A DNA stretch of 64,000 nucleotides from Bacteroidales bacterium (GCA_015060975.1 SUXI01000005.1:119810-183809), one strand, 5' to 3'; numbered from the stretch's first letter, positions 1 through 11,281 are shown. Numbers and translations are program-made. The notes: a model not told the origin generated them from the sequence alone.

Positions 1-3000
1 TCGGTTTGAGCACTGTTGAATAGTGTGCCTTCGGTCGATTCACCCGGAACTCCTTCGTAGTTTACTGTAACGTATGCAATAAAATCACGTTTTTCGCAGT
101 TATCATCAACCGCATCAACATTTTTCACTTTATAACTGAATGTATGATATTCTTTCAACTCGCCATTCTCGATAACGGTATAAGTGGTATATGTCAAACC
201 ATCTATAATATTGCCCGATGCATCTGAGATTGTTCCATCAGCATTTAATATCACAGCATTCTCACCGGTCAAGTCAAATGTGATTTCTGCAACTTTACCA
301 TCATTTCCATCTTCTGCACCATTATTCTTTTCTTCAACATCATAAATCGACATTGTATAGCCTTGAATTTGATAGAAATTACCTCCCGATGTACCATAAT
401 TTTCCACCTCACTCCACGACGCTGTCGCATCATACCGAAGAATGTCGATATTCTTTTCATTTTCAGTTGCATATTGAGGCTCAATCGACAATTCCACTTG
501 TGTAGGCGGGAACATTGTATTAGGAGTTAAGATATATTTACCAAACATCACACCGGGGCGATATGTATAGATATAAGCATAGTCGGTCATACCATCTTTG
601 TTTTCATCGATAATATTTCCATTGTCATCTTTGGCTTGCTCTGCATATATCCATAGACCGTTTGTTTCGGTTGCATCGGTATTTGCTTTACCTGTGTACC
701 ATTGAGCAGTAGGAATAATATCGGTCATATCGGCGTTTGCGGCACCATTATTAGTCCAAGAGCCGTCATTATTTTCTGTAAAGCGGTTAGCCATACCCAC
801 AAGGAACGAACCGGTGTTACCTGGATATTGACCTTGGGGAACAACCAAAAATAACTCGTTATTAAACTCAAACGTAGTACCACCGATAGTGTTTACAAAT
901 GTGCTTGACTCATAAATTGCACGTTCTTTTGCCGATTGCTTTTGAGTTGTTCCATCACCCGAAAGCAATGAATACACATTTGTCAATTGTTCATACACAT
1001 ACTCTTCTCCGGCACGACCTTCACAGTTCACAGGGAATGCGTAGTTTTCTGTTGCGTATGTAAAGTTAGGATTTGTTCCATCTTCGGTGAATTTAATCCA
1101 ACTTTCCACTTCAACATAGGGATCGTATTCAACCTTTTTAAGTTTTACACGGAACACTGTTTTTGACACCATCGGAGCCATATAAAGATAGCACTCATCG
1201 TCATTATATAAATCGCCTTGAGCAGAGAAATAATCTACACGACCGGGCAATGTGGGATCACCGGCACGCAATGATTCATCTACCGCCGACGCTTCTAAAT
1301 CAGCAACAAGAGATGCCGGCAAATCAAATGAGCCATGCCAATTTTCGTCAAAATTATGAAACTCTATTGAAGAACAAACAAGTGCATAATTGTTATTATC
1401 TTCCCATGAGTTTTCATTCCAACTCCATCCGGTTCTCAAACCACGAGTTAAGAATGTCCCGCTTTCATCTACAGCAATACACTGATTTTCACGGTGATAA
1501 CTTACAAGTGGACGACGTTCAATTGGATTCGCAACCACAACATTATTTTCTTGAGGATATGCCGAAGGATATTTTTCTTTATCATCGGGAATTTCTTTAC
1601 GTGGGTCATCACCCAAGAATCGCAAAATTCCACCTTTCAATGTTGTTGATGTTGATTGCGGATTATGTTGAAATTTATCAGCTGTATTATCATTTGTATA
1701 TTGAGCAATATACCAACATCCATTATAAAATACCCCTTGACGATAACAGTCGGGCTCACTGTAAAAGTTAGGGAACTCAGTAGCATCAGGAACTACATAT
1801 CCATCATAACCGGCATAATCATCTCCCTCTTTACCCACAATTTTATATTCATATACTTTTGATATACTATATCGAGGTTTCGACCAATCGCGAGTTGCAA
1901 TTGTCACATCTTTATCTTCATTTTGAGCATAATTTGAATATTTTGAAGGAATTGTCACTCCCGGATATGCCGCCTCAATATGATATTTATAAGTAGCACC
2001 CGACACACATGTAGTATCTACATAATTTGACCCACCTATCTCCAACAACTCGCCATCACGAAGATTTATCACATTGCCATCTCTTATTACATTGTAATGA
2101 TGTGGTTGACAGCCATATCCATGCCATTCATTCCACAATAATGACACTATACAATAACCTTCGTTATCTTTCACCGGATCGACATCTACCCATATAGGTG
2201 TAGATGGCATAAAATCAGGTGTAAATACCGAAGAGGTCGCTTCATTTCCAAGTACGCCATTGTCATATACGGGAATCACCTTATAGGTATATGAACGTGA
2301 GTAATATTTACGTTCATCATTTTCAAGAACAGTAGCCCAGCACACATCATCGTGAGTGATTGATGTGCTTGTAGTTTCTCCAATCTTAGCCCAATCGCTT
2401 GAAACAGTTGTACCCGCACCATTTATATAAGACGATTTATAGTAAACAATATAACTTTTGGCATTTGCAGGCGCAGTCCATGATATTGTCGCATCTTGGC
2501 GCCCGATATAGTTCAAATTATTATTGCATTTTACCGATATATTTGAAACCGGAGTTTTATCGGGTGTTGCAACTATCGGATAACTATACACCCCTACACC
2601 GGGAATAAAACCATATACACATGCATTATATTCATCAACAACCACCGCATTAAGGCTATGATGAATGTGATTATTTTTTGATGGCACATAAATAGTCTCA
2701 TTAGTTGAAATCACTGATTTTGCAGTCATATCATAAAATGTAATTTCTCGATATGGGCTATAATCATACGCCTCATCAAGGCTATTGTAAACCAAAATTT
2801 CATGACCACTTAACGTAAATACAGCAACTTGAGGGCTATAGCTATCAGTTACCACCGGAGTTGAATCCCAATTAATTGATTTACCATCGGCACTCAAAGT
2901 ACCTCGATATATTGATTGTGGAGTAGTCGTTCCTGTAGATTCATCGTAGGCCGAAGTAGAATAAATAATTTTATTACCTCCATATTGCTTTACAAAAGTA

Positions 3001-3719
3001 TAGCAACTTGCAGGATTTATTCCATTTGCCAATGGAGATGTATATAAATCTTTTGCAGTCACAACTCCATTTACGATTGTATAACGAGCTATTTTTGTCG
3101 ATTCAGCGGCAATCCATATATAACCGGTTCCATTTACACCATCTCCACACGCACTCATTAAATATGCCTTGTTTTGCATCCATTTTTCCAAAGGATCAAG
3201 ATTTATAGTTTTCTTTACCCCGGGAACGCCTAATGCAGGGCGTTCGGTATAGTATGCAAATGTGTGAATACCAACTTCCCAGTCTAAAGTGGTTGTTGGG
3301 TCAGAGCCTCGCATAGTATGAGTCCAAAGAGTTCCAGCATCATCGGACGCAATAGCCGGGCCCATGTAAAAATATTCAGCAGTAGAGCCATAGCGAGATA
3401 CCGGATATATCGTTGGTGAATTTCCGCCCGAAAATGTTTCAGCAACAACATTTGAACCCGATTTATAAATCTTATAGCCTTTGGTGCAATACTGTAAATC
3501 GGGGTGCATATCAGAAATTGTAGTAGGAGCAGGGAGAGTGAATATCGCACCATCTGTTACTGCTGTTTGCGAATATTTTGCACCTACTGTATATGATGTT
3601 TCTGAAAATACAAGCCAATCTCTTGATTCAACTGTAAACGTTTGTGCAGATGCATTTGTCGCAAATGCCAATATGCTCAAAAATAAAAGATAGTGATTAA
3701 ACAATTTTGTAATTTTCAT
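1..3719 (-). CDS. Large secreted/surface protein with fibronectin-III-like segments, partial (runs off left edge)
   Basis: Reading minus strand from ATG at 3719 (MKITKLFNHYLLFLSILAFATNASAQTFTVESRDW...) gives a continuous ORF to position 1 with no stop; signal peptide; FnIII-like stretch (NISVKCNNNLNYIGRQDATISWTAPANAKSYIVYYKSS...). Absent from ORF track, presumably because it has no stop in the window. Confidence 0.88.
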   Translation of the reverse strand, partial: MKITKLFNHYLLFLSILAFATNASAQTFTVESRDWLVFSETSYTVGAKYSQTAVTDGAIFTLPAPTTISDMHPDLQYCTKGYKIYKSGSNVVAETFSGGNSPTIYPVSRYGSTAEYFYMGPAIASDDAGTLWTHTMRGSDPTTTLDWEVGIHTFAYYTERPALGVPGVKKTINLDPLEKWMQNKAYLMSACGDGVNGTGYIWIAAESTKIARYTIVNGVVTAKDLYTSPLANGINPASCYTFVKQYGGNKIIYSTSAYDESTGTTTPQSIYRGTLSADGKSINWDSTPVVTDSYSPQVAVFTLSGHEILVYNSLDEAYDYSPYREITFYDMTAKSVISTNETIYVPSKNNHIHHSLNAVVVDEYNACVYGFIPGVGVYSYPIVATPDKTPVSNISVKCNNNLNYIGRQDATISWTAPANAKSYIVYYKSSYINGAGTTVSSDWAKIGETTSTSITHDDVCWATVLENDERKYYSRSYTYKVIPVYDNGVLGNEATSSVFTPDFMPSTPIWVDVDPVKDNEGYCIVSLLWNEWHGYGCQPHHYNVIRDGNVINLRDGELLEIGGSNYVDTTCVSGATYKYHIEAAYPGVTIPSKYSNYAQNEDKDVTIATRDWSKPRYSISKVYEYKIVGKEGDDYAGYDGYVVPDATEFPNFYSEPDCYRQGVFYNGCWYIAQYTNDNTADKFQHNPQSTSTTLKGGILRFLGDDPRKEIPDDKEKYPSAYPQENNVVVANPIERRPLVSYHRENQCIAVDESGTFLTRGLRTGWSWNENSWEDNNNYALVCSSIEFHNFDENWHGSFDLPASLVADLEASAVDESLRAGDPTLPGRVDYFSAQGDLYNDDECYLYMAPMVSKTVFRVKLKKVEYDPYVEVESWIKFTEDGTNPNFTYATENYAFPVNCEGRAGEEYVYEQLTNVYSLLSGDGTTQKQSAKERAIYESSTFVNTIGGTTFEFNNELFLVVPQGQYPGNTGSFLVGMANRFTENNDGSWTNNGAANADMTDIIPTAQWYTGKANTDATETNGLWIYAEQAKDDNGNIIDENKDGMTDYAYIYTYRPGVMFGKYILTPNTMFPPTQVELSIEPQYATENEKNIDILRYDATASWSEVENYGTSGGNFYQIQGYTMSIYDVEEKNNGAEDGNDGKVAEITFDLTGENAVILNADGTISDASGNIIDGLTYTTYTVIENGELKEYHTFSYKVKNVDAVDDNCEKRDFIAYVTVNYEGVPGESTEGTLFNSAQT

Positions 3720-3803
3720 AATATATGTATTATAACTAAAATTTTACCTACTAATCACAAGGGTTGCCCCTCTATTAAATTTTGTTAACTATATATGTTA
3801 AAC

Positions 3804-3835
3804 TTTAGCGGAGCATCTTAAAATACTCCGCTAAA
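3804..3835 (-). terminator. Hairpin terminator downstream of gpmI
   Basis: TTTAGCGGAG ... CTCCGCTAAA inverted repeat between gpmI and the upstream gene. Confidence 0.6.
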
Positions 3836-3849
3836 TATATTGAAGCCTA

Positions 3850-5364
3850 TTAGCTTATGAGATTTTTACCTGTCATCTCGGCAGGTTGTTCAATGCCCAT
3901 GATGTGAAGAATAGTAGGCGCCACATCGGCAAGAATACCATCGGCAACCTTAGCATCATTATTAGCAGTCACATACACACAAGGCACGGGGTTGAGTGAG
4001 TGTGCGGTGTTTGGTGTGCCGTCGGCATTGACTGCGTTATCGGCATTACCATGGTCGGCAATGATGATAACTTCATAGTCGGCATCCTTAGCAGCTTCAA
4101 CAGTTTCTTTGACACATTCGTCAACTGCTTTCACCGCTTTTTCGATTGCTTCATAGATACCTGTGTGACCCACCATATCACCATTAGCATAGTTCACAAC
4201 GATGAAATCAAATTTTTCTGACTTGATAGCCTCAACCAATTTATCTTTCACTTCGTAAGCACTCATCTCGGGCTTAAGGTCGTAGGTAGCAACTTTAGGA
4301 GAAGCCACAAGGATACGTTCTTCACCTTCGTAAGGAGTTTCACGACCACCATTGAAGAAGAATGTAACGTGAGCATATTTTTCAGTCTCAGCGATGTGAA
4401 GTTGTGATTTGTTGAGCAAAGAGAGATATTCGCCAAGAGTGTTTGACACATTTTCTTTGTCGAAAAGAATGTGAACACCTTTGAATGATGCATCGTATGG
4501 AGTCATACAATAGTATTGCAATCCGGGGATTGTCATCATACCTTCTTCGGGCATATCTTGTTGAGTCAACACGATAGTCAATTCTTTAGCACGGTCGTTG
4601 CGGTAGTTATAGAAAATCACCACATCGCCTTCTTTTATGCGACCATCAACATTGGCGTTAACGATAGGTTTCACAAATTCATCGGTAACATCAGCGTCGT
4701 AAGATGCTTGCATAGCGGCAACCATATCGGTAGCTTTTTCGCCAACACCGTTAACCAACAAGTCGTAGGCTTCTTTTACACGTTCCCAACGTTTGTCACG
4801 GTCCATTGCGTAGTAACGGCCGATGATTGAAGCAACCACACCTGCCGATTCCGCGCAGTGGTTTTGAAGTTGTTCGATAAAGCCTTTACCGCTACGAGGG
4901 TCGGTGTCGCGACCGTCCATAAAGCAGTGGATAAATACTTTGTCGAGTTCATAATGCTTAGCGATATCGCAAAGCGCATATACATGTTCGAGTGAAGAGT
5001 GCACACCACCATCAGAGGTCAAGCCCATGAAGTGGATTGATTTGCCATTTTCTTTTGCATAAGAGAATGCACTCTTAATTTCAGGATTTTCAAGAATTGA
5101 ACCATCTTTGCATGCTTTGTTGATTTTCACAAGGTCTTGATAAAGCACGCGACCGGCACCAATGTTAAGGTGACCTACTTCAGAGTTACCCATTTGTCCG
5201 TCGGGCAAACCTACGTTTTCACCACTCGCTTGAAGTTGCGAATTGGGATATGTTTTAATCAAATAATCCCAATAAGGAGTGGGAGTAGAATAAATCACAT
5301 CTCCTTTTGATTTATTACCGATTCCCCAACCATCGAGAATCATCAATAACGCTTTTTTTGCCAT
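3850..5364 (-). CDS. gpmI: 2,3-bisphosphoglycerate-independent phosphoglycerate mutase
   Basis: 504 aa; [36 protein letters not shown] motifs. Confidence 0.97.
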   Translation of the reverse strand: MAKKALLMILDGWGIGNKSKGDVIYSTPTPYWDYLIKTYPNSQLQASGENVGLPDGQMGNSEVGHLNIGAGRVLYQDLVKINKACKDGSILENPEIKSAFSYAKENGKSIHFMGLTSDGGVHSSLEHVYALCDIAKHYELDKVFIHCFMDGRDTDPRSGKGFIEQLQNHCAESAGVVASIIGRYYAMDRDKRWERVKEAYDLLVNGVGEKATDMVAAMQASYDADVTDEFVKPIVNANVDGRIKEGDVVIFYNYRNDRAKELTIVLTQQDMPEEGMMTIPGLQYYCMTPYDASFKGVHILFDKENVSNTLGEYLSLLNKSQLHIAETEKYAHVTFFFNGGRETPYEGEERILVASPKVATYDLKPEMSAYEVKDKLVEAIKSEKFDFIVVNYANGDMVGHTGIYEAIEKAVKAVDECVKETVEAAKDADYEVIIIADHGNADNAVNADGTPNTAHSLNPVPCVYVTANNDAKVADGILADVAPTILHIMGIEQPAEMTGKNLIS

Positions 5365-5606
5365 AGTTTTTATATCTATATTTATTGTTTTTTATTTCAT
5401 AAAAATTTCAGAGTGCAAAGGTACAAAAAATCCGCCACATAATAAACCATTTCCTCCAACAAAAAGATTATCGTTTTACTATAAATCTACTATAAATCAG
5501 CCATATTGAAGTTTTTTAAGAAAATTACACATTTTATCATTTTTAATCAATATATTTGCATTAAATATCATAAAAACATAACATTTCATATATAAATGCT
5601 CCTATT

Positions 5607-8600
5607 ATGAAAAAATTATTCACTTTTTTATTGGCATTGTTGTTATGTGCGTTCTACAGCAAAGCCGAAATTTATCTCATCAGTAGCAATGCCACCGAAC
5701 CAGGCAAACCTATTGCCCATAACGAGCGATGGTTTACTGTTGGAGAAAATGCATTCGCCGATTTTAACTCTTTACTGGCAAATGCCGAAGAAAACTCCAC
5801 TGTTTATGTTGCCGACGGCTCTTACTCTGACGATATCACAATAGAAATCAATGGTTTAATTTTCTTAGGAAACAACGCATTTAATGACTGGACCGGGACT
5901 CGCAAAGAAGAATCAACAATCACCGGTACGATATATATAAAAGCCTCGAATGTAACAATCAACGGCTTTAAATTTACCGAGGGAGGACGCATAGAATCAA
6001 CTGCCGGCACAAATGCAGCGCCTTTAAGTGGCATCAAAGTATTATACAATTATTTTACCGGCTCAACAGTGAAACGCTCTACTTCAACGCCACTCGTTGA
6101 GATAGGCAATATTATTGCTGATGCCAATGCAAATGCCGTCTCATCACAATGCCGTTATAAGAACTGCGAAGCGTCACACAACCATTTTGTGGGCGACGCC
6201 TCTCACTATGCCAACTGCATTAGTTTCGGCGGAGCATTCGGCACGACTAAAGTAATTGACAACTATTTCTACGATGGAGGCACAAGCGTGTATTTCGCTA
6301 ACGCACAAGGCACACTCAACATCAATAACAATGTATTCAAGAATGTAGGCAAAACCACCTATTCCGCTCCCGACGGAGGCAGCAAAGGTGACTTCTGCAT
6401 CGGTCTTTACCGCAGCGGATATGCCAACTCCACAACTGCAAATATCGTAGCTAATGAGTTTGACAATTGTTATGGTCAAACATCTTTATTCCCATTAATC
6501 CGTGTTTACCAAGGCAATTCGGGGGGAACCGACCAAGTGAAAGCTGTGGGGTATAAAATCAACATCAATGAGAATACATTTAAAAACAAAACTACCGTTC
6601 TACCCTCCTCAAGTCACAATCAAGCAGGAGAAAAATTGTTGTTATACAACGACAAAGGTACCGGTGGAGGTATCATCTTCAACCTCGCAAACAACCACTA
6701 CGATAATCGTTTCTACAAATTTGCATGGGTCACTCTCAATGACGGTCAAGGCATTCGCGAAATATACGCCAATCAATTCACACGATTTGACATAGGAGGG
6801 AAGATGTCAACTTTCGGCACCAGCACATTAACCGGCACCGATGTAACAAATCACGCCACCGCCGTATCATTGGGTGCGGTTACCGTTATCCAGAGTTTCG
6901 ACATCGACCCCGTTACCGGCGACATGTATTTTATTCAGAAGATGAACTCTTCGCGCAATACATCATACAACTCTCTATATGGTCTTGACTCTAATCATGA
7001 CGGATTGACCGTTACACGCGTGCCATGTACTAATATCAACGGATATGCTTATACCTATAGCACTGCCATTCAATCAATGGAGATAGGTTATGGCGGACAC
7101 GGCACAAACATGTGCTTTGTTCGCGACAAAAATGGTCAAGGTTGGCTATGGAGTGGCGGTAAAGCAACAATTAAAAGTGGTGATGATACATCGGGGGCTA
7201 CAGCCCGATGGAAATTTGCCAGCGGAAAAGACATAAACCTCGATGGCACCGGCAACACCGATAGCGGAGTGGAATACTTCAACGTATCAGGCTCGAATGA
7301 CTACCCCGCTTGCGACGAAAACTCTCGCTACCTATGTGTACGCACAAGCGGTTCGGGCATCAACACTTATCGCATATACGATTTGGACGATGCTCTTGAT
7401 GGGACAAAGACACTACACAAAACAGTTCAACTAACAAAGGGAGAATTTGCACAATCTGATATCTCAGGCGATGACGGATATAACACTTGGGACTTCCAAA
7501 GTTTCGACATCAACGGAGACTACATATATGTGCTTGAAGGTTGTAGCGAAGAAAACAGCAACACAATCACATCGGGAGACCCTACTCTTGTCATAACCTG
7601 CTTCAACTGGCGCACAAACGAATATTGCTATCGCAAACGTCTCAACTATGGCCGCATCAACAATCTGTTTGGCGAGCCTGAGGGTATGGTTCTCCGCTTC
7701 GACCAATATGGCCATGCCAACCTGTTTGTTGCAGTAGTAAATGGCCCATCGGGCTCACGTAAAGCTAATGTATATAAATATATAATCGACTATCACACCG
7801 GATATGACGATGCAAATGCAAAAGCAACTAACCAAGGTGACGACACCAATACTACCGCTCATTTCGGCAACGACTATCCTGCAATATCATACTCATGCGA
7901 CACTCAGGAGTTGGATTTTAATGTGACATCATTGAGCGAAAATCCTTCTCAATCAATAACTATTACAAATGGCGAATATAATTACGGTCAATGGTATGGA
8001 GTCATTACCGGCGAAGACGGCGATGCGTTTACAGTGAACACAGCATCTAACAATACATTCTCAACTTCTGCAACCGCAACTGTCACATTCACCCCAAAAG
8101 CAAATAAATCGACTTATAGTGCTTACATTCGACTTTTCTCGCCTCTTGCTTCCTCCAGTGTAGAATCAAATGACATTGTAATACCTATAACAGCGACTTA
8201 CTCGGGAGGAAATACTCCTGCCATTCCTGTTATCAAAACAAGCACTACCATAGTGTCATTATCAACCATTGTAGGGACTGAGGCATCTAAAAGCATCACA
8301 CTTCAAGGATACGATCTTACAAACGACATCATTCTATCGATAAGTGGCGAAGACTCCAACCAATTCAGCCTAAGTAGCAACTCGCTATCGAGCTCCGGCG
8401 GAAGCGTTACGATATATTACAACCCAACGTCAAATGGAACTCACAGCGCAACCCTCACCGCATCGTCAATCGATGCCGATGATGTTGAAATCACAATATC
8501 GGGCACTGCAAAAGATGCACCCACTGTAGTTACCGGCTACACTCTTACACAAGATTGGGCTCATACATCAGGACACCTCACCGCCGGAACAAATACACGT

Positions 8601-9659
8601 TGGGCAACCGGCTTCGACGGCAAAATATACATCAACGACCACGCTAATTCAATGCTCTATTATTGGAGTGCCAACGGATTAACCAATACTAATATCGCAT
8701 CTGCAGCCGGCACCGCTATCACTAGCGACGATGCCGGAAACATCATCGTTTCAACATCAATGTATGCAGCAGGAAACACAGCAATGAAAGTGCTACCGGC
8801 AAATGGAACGGCTTTCCAAGAGTTGACAATCACATTGCCCGAAGGCATAACTGCCAATCAAATGCAATATATCGGCAAAGCGATCGGCAATATTATGAGT
8901 GCCGAAGGAGGTGCTATATTTATCTTCCCAAAAGATGCTACTGCTGTGGCTAAAATTATCATCGAAAATGGAGTACAAACATCATCCACAAAAATCGATG
9001 TGACATCCATCACTGCCGATGCGCAATCTATTGCCATTCCGTTAACTAACGACATTACCAGCAACGACATTGTAGCCCGCGTGCGTGGTTCTAAGCACTT
9101 CTATTTTAACAATGGCTCCGGATTTGTGGCATATCCCGACAACGGCATCAACACCACTCAAGGTGGCACTGTATTCACTCTTAACGGCACATTATATAAT
9201 GTGCAACCAATAGGGAGCATAGCCTACGTTGACGGATTCCAAATTGTTGACATCGCAAACAACTCAATCGTTGCAACTCACGACGCCCAATTCACAACTG
9301 CAGCAACCGCCCCTAACCCCAATTGCATTTCCGTTGAAGTTTTAGGAGCGACAGAGGCTCGCATTTATCAATATGTGCCCGGTCAACTTGCTGCTCAATA
9401 CACTTTAAAGTTTACAACCACAGACATTGAAAATGTAGTAATGGAGAATAATGACAGAATGAATATTATAAACAGAGACAACACCTTATATATCACCAAT
9501 ATTGATGTCGCCACAGTTGCCATATACTCTATCAACGGCTCAATGGTTGCATACGATAACGACAACAATATAGATATTTCAAGATTGAATGGCGCATATA
9601 TTGTTATCGCAAAAACTATCGATGGAAACACTCTCGCCTCAAAAGTAATCATCAAATAA
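5607..9659 (+). CDS. Large secreted protein: N-terminal beta-helix-like region, middle region possibly beta-propeller-like, Ig-like repeats, T9SS type A-like C-terminal sorting domain
   Basis: 1350 aa; signal peptide MKKLFTFLLALLLCAFYSKA; N-terminal Asn-rich repeats; Ig-like segment (VGTEASKSITLQGYDLTNDIILSISGEDSNQFSLSS...); C-term VAIYSINGSMVAYDNDNNIDISRLNGAYIVIAKTIDGNTLASKVIIK. Confidence 0.9.
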   Translation: MKKLFTFLLALLLCAFYSKAEIYLISSNATEPGKPIAHNERWFTVGENAFADFNSLLANAEENSTVYVADGSYSDDITIEINGLIFLGNNAFNDWTGTRKEESTITGTIYIKASNVTINGFKFTEGGRIESTAGTNAAPLSGIKVLYNYFTGSTVKRSTSTPLVEIGNIIADANANAVSSQCRYKNCEASHNHFVGDASHYANCISFGGAFGTTKVIDNYFYDGGTSVYFANAQGTLNINNNVFKNVGKTTYSAPDGGSKGDFCIGLYRSGYANSTTANIVANEFDNCYGQTSLFPLIRVYQGNSGGTDQVKAVGYKININENTFKNKTTVLPSSSHNQAGEKLLLYNDKGTGGGIIFNLANNHYDNRFYKFAWVTLNDGQGIREIYANQFTRFDIGGKMSTFGTSTLTGTDVTNHATAVSLGAVTVIQSFDIDPVTGDMYFIQKMNSSRNTSYNSLYGLDSNHDGLTVTRVPCTNINGYAYTYSTAIQSMEIGYGGHGTNMCFVRDKNGQGWLWSGGKATIKSGDDTSGATARWKFASGKDINLDGTGNTDSGVEYFNVSGSNDYPACDENSRYLCVRTSGSGINTYRIYDLDDALDGTKTLHKTVQLTKGEFAQSDISGDDGYNTWDFQSFDINGDYIYVLEGCSEENSNTITSGDPTLVITCFNWRTNEYCYRKRLNYGRINNLFGEPEGMVLRFDQYGHANLFVAVVNGPSGSRKANVYKYIIDYHTGYDDANAKATNQGDDTNTTAHFGNDYPAISYSCDTQELDFNVTSLSENPSQSITITNGEYNYGQWYGVITGEDGDAFTVNTASNNTFSTSATATVTFTPKANKSTYSAYIRLFSPLASSSVESNDIVIPITATYSGGNTPAIPVIKTSTTIVSLSTIVGTEASKSITLQGYDLTNDIILSISGEDSNQFSLSSNSLSSSGGSVTIYYNPTSNGTHSATLTASSIDADDVEITISGTAKDAPTVVTGYTLTQDWAHTSGHLTAGTNTRWATGFDGKIYINDHANSMLYYWSANGLTNTNIASAAGTAITSDDAGNIIVSTSMYAAGNTAMKVLPANGTAFQELTITLPEGITANQMQYIGKAIGNIMSAEGGAIFIFPKDATAVAKIIIENGVQTSSTKIDVTSITADAQSIAIPLTNDITSNDIVARVRGSKHFYFNNGSGFVAYPDNGINTTQGGTVFTLNGTLYNVQPIGSIAYVDGFQIVDIANNSIVATHDAQFTTAATAPNPNCISVEVLGATEARIYQYVPGQLAAQYTLKFTTTDIENVVMENNDRMNIINRDNTLYITNIDVATVAIYSINGSMVAYDNDNNIDISRLNGAYIVIAKTIDGNTLASKVIIK

Positions 9660-9680
9660 CATTTTTTCACTACACATTCC

Positions 9681-9716
9681 AAACCACCCTAAACCTTAGG
9701 CTAAGGGTGGTTTTAT
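9681..9716 (+). terminator. Rho-independent terminator
   Basis: AACCACCCT...AGGGTGGTT followed by TTATTTTA. Confidence 0.7.
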
Positions 9717-9786
9717 TTTAAAGATAAATTCATCAAAAATAAAAACATTTTTATATGATAATTGGTTTTTAATTAAGATTTAATTA

Positions 9787-9794
9787 TATCTTTG
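9787..9794 (+). promoter_or_regulatory. Bacteroidetes-type -7 element (TAnnTTTG) of ROK kinase gene
   Basis: TATCTTTG 37 nt upstream of ATG 9831. Confidence 0.5.
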
Positions 9795-9830
9795 TGATAC
9801 GATTTTAGTTTTAATTAAAAAATATAAATT

Positions 9831-10790
9831 ATGAGCAAACCTTATGTTATAGGTATCGATATAGGCGGTACCAATACTGTTTTTGGAATTGTGGACGCGA
9901 GAGGAATGGTAGTCGCAAGTTCTTCAATCAAGACTCAAAAGCACAACAACATCAACGATTATATCGATGAGTTATATACCGAGACCATGCGCCTTGTTGA
10001 TGCTTGTGATGCCGAAGGTAAAATACATGGCATAGGAATAGGCGCACCCAACGCCAATTATTTCACCGGAGTCATTGAAGATGGCGTGAACTTGCCTTGG
10101 GCCACGCCCATACCATTGGCCAAACTCGTATCTGACAAATTTGGCATCCCCGTTGCAATCACAAACGACGCAAACGCCGCCGCTATCGGCGAAATGACAT
10201 ACGGAGCAGCCCGAGGTATGAAAGACTTTATAATGATCACACTTGGCACAGGCGTGGGTAGCGGTATCGTCATCAATGGGCAAATGGTATATGGGCACGA
10301 TGGTTTCGCAGGCGAATTGGGACACGTTATCATGAAACGAAACAACGGACGTCTTTGTGGCTGCGGTCGCACCGGTTGCCTTGAGGCTTACTGCTCAGCT
10401 ACCGGGGTTGCTCGCACCGCTCGTGAGTTTCTCGAAAGTCGTAACGAGCCCTCTAAATTACGAGACATCCCAACCGAAGACATCACCTCTAAGGATGTTT
10501 ACGATGCTGCGATAGCTGGTGACAAATTGGCTAAAGATGTATTTGAGTTTACCGGTAAAATTTTAGGCGAAGCTCTTGCCGATTTCACCGTATTCTCATC
10601 ACCTCAAGCGTTCATCTTATTTGGCGGATTGGCAAAATCAGGCGACTTGCTTTTGAAACCCCTACGCAACTCTTTAGATAAAAACATGATGGGTATCTTC
10701 AAAAACAAAGTCAAGATTCTTGTATCGGAACTTAAAGAAGCCGACGCCGCAGTATTAGGTGCATCTGCACTTGGCTGGGAAGCAAAATAA
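9831..10790 (+). CDS. ROK family sugar kinase (glucokinase-like)
   Basis: 319 aa; GIDIGGTNTVFGIVD, ROK signature with CGCGRTGCLEAYCS zinc motif. Confidence 0.93.
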   Translation: MSKPYVIGIDIGGTNTVFGIVDARGMVVASSSIKTQKHNNINDYIDELYTETMRLVDACDAEGKIHGIGIGAPNANYFTGVIEDGVNLPWATPIPLAKLVSDKFGIPVAITNDANAAAIGEMTYGAARGMKDFIMITLGTGVGSGIVINGQMVYGHDGFAGELGHVIMKRNNGRLCGCGRTGCLEAYCSATGVARTAREFLESRNEPSKLRDIPTEDITSKDVYDAAIAGDKLAKDVFEFTGKILGEALADFTVFSSPQAFILFGGLAKSGDLLLKPLRNSLDKNMMGIFKNKVKILVSELKEADAAVLGASALGWEAK

Positions 10791-10840
10791 CCCACTCCAC
10801 ACTTTATACTGTTTAATTCATTTTTAACAACAAAAAAACA

Positions 10841-10870
10841 TAGCTCTCCTAACTTATTAGGGGAGCTATT
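10841..10870. terminator. Hairpin terminator
   Basis: TAGCTCTCCTAA CTTA TTAGGGGAGCTA stem-loop (one G-U) after the ROK gene; also faces the minus-strand tRNAs. Confidence 0.6.
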
Positions 10871-10921
10871 CGTTTATAATCTGTGAAAAAATAAAAGCGC
10901 ACCATTTACGATGCGCTTTAG

Positions 10922-10995
10922 TGACTCCGACAGGATTCAAACCTGTAACCTTCTGATCCGTAGTCAGATGCTCTATTCAGTTGAGCTACGGAGCC
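10922..10995 (-). tRNA. tRNA-Arg (anticodon ACG), copy 1
   Basis: Cloverleaf: GGCTCCG acceptor, anticodon stem TCTGA-CTACGGA-TCAGA, T arm ACAGGTTTGAATCCTGT; CCA not encoded. Confidence 0.95.
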
Positions 10996-11017
10996 CTCGC
11001 AAACAATTTATTTTTAG

Positions 11018-11091
11018 TGACTCCGACAGGATTCAAACCTGTAACCTTCTGATCCGTAGTCAGATGCTCTATTCAGTTGAGCTACGGAGCC
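11018..11091 (-). tRNA. tRNA-Arg (anticodon ACG), copy 2, identical to copy 1
   Basis: Identical 74 nt, 96-bp offset from copy 1. Confidence 0.95.
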
Positions 11092-11281
11092 AATCTCCTT
11101 TCGTTTGCGACTGCAAAGTTACAACAAAATTTTATAATCACAAAGAAAACCCCAAAAAACTTTTTTCGATTTTAATATTTCTGAAATCAAAATCACCCCA
11201 TCACCTTAAAACAAAATCAAAGCGTACAAAAAAAATCGCAACAAGCCGATAAATTGCTCATTGCGATATAGCCCCATTTTG

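Noticed and set aside
1163-3693. Multiple short ORFs (1163..1771 +, 1656..1862 +, 2399..2608 +, 3008..3208 +, 3284..3553 -, 3481..3693 +)
   Set aside because: They overlap, in other frames or strands, the continuous minus-strand partial CDS with signal peptide.
10911-11252. 113-aa ORF with repeated DSDRIQTCNLLIRSQMLYSVELRS
   Set aside because: It is the antisense translation of the two tandem tRNA-Arg genes, a known spurious ORF type.
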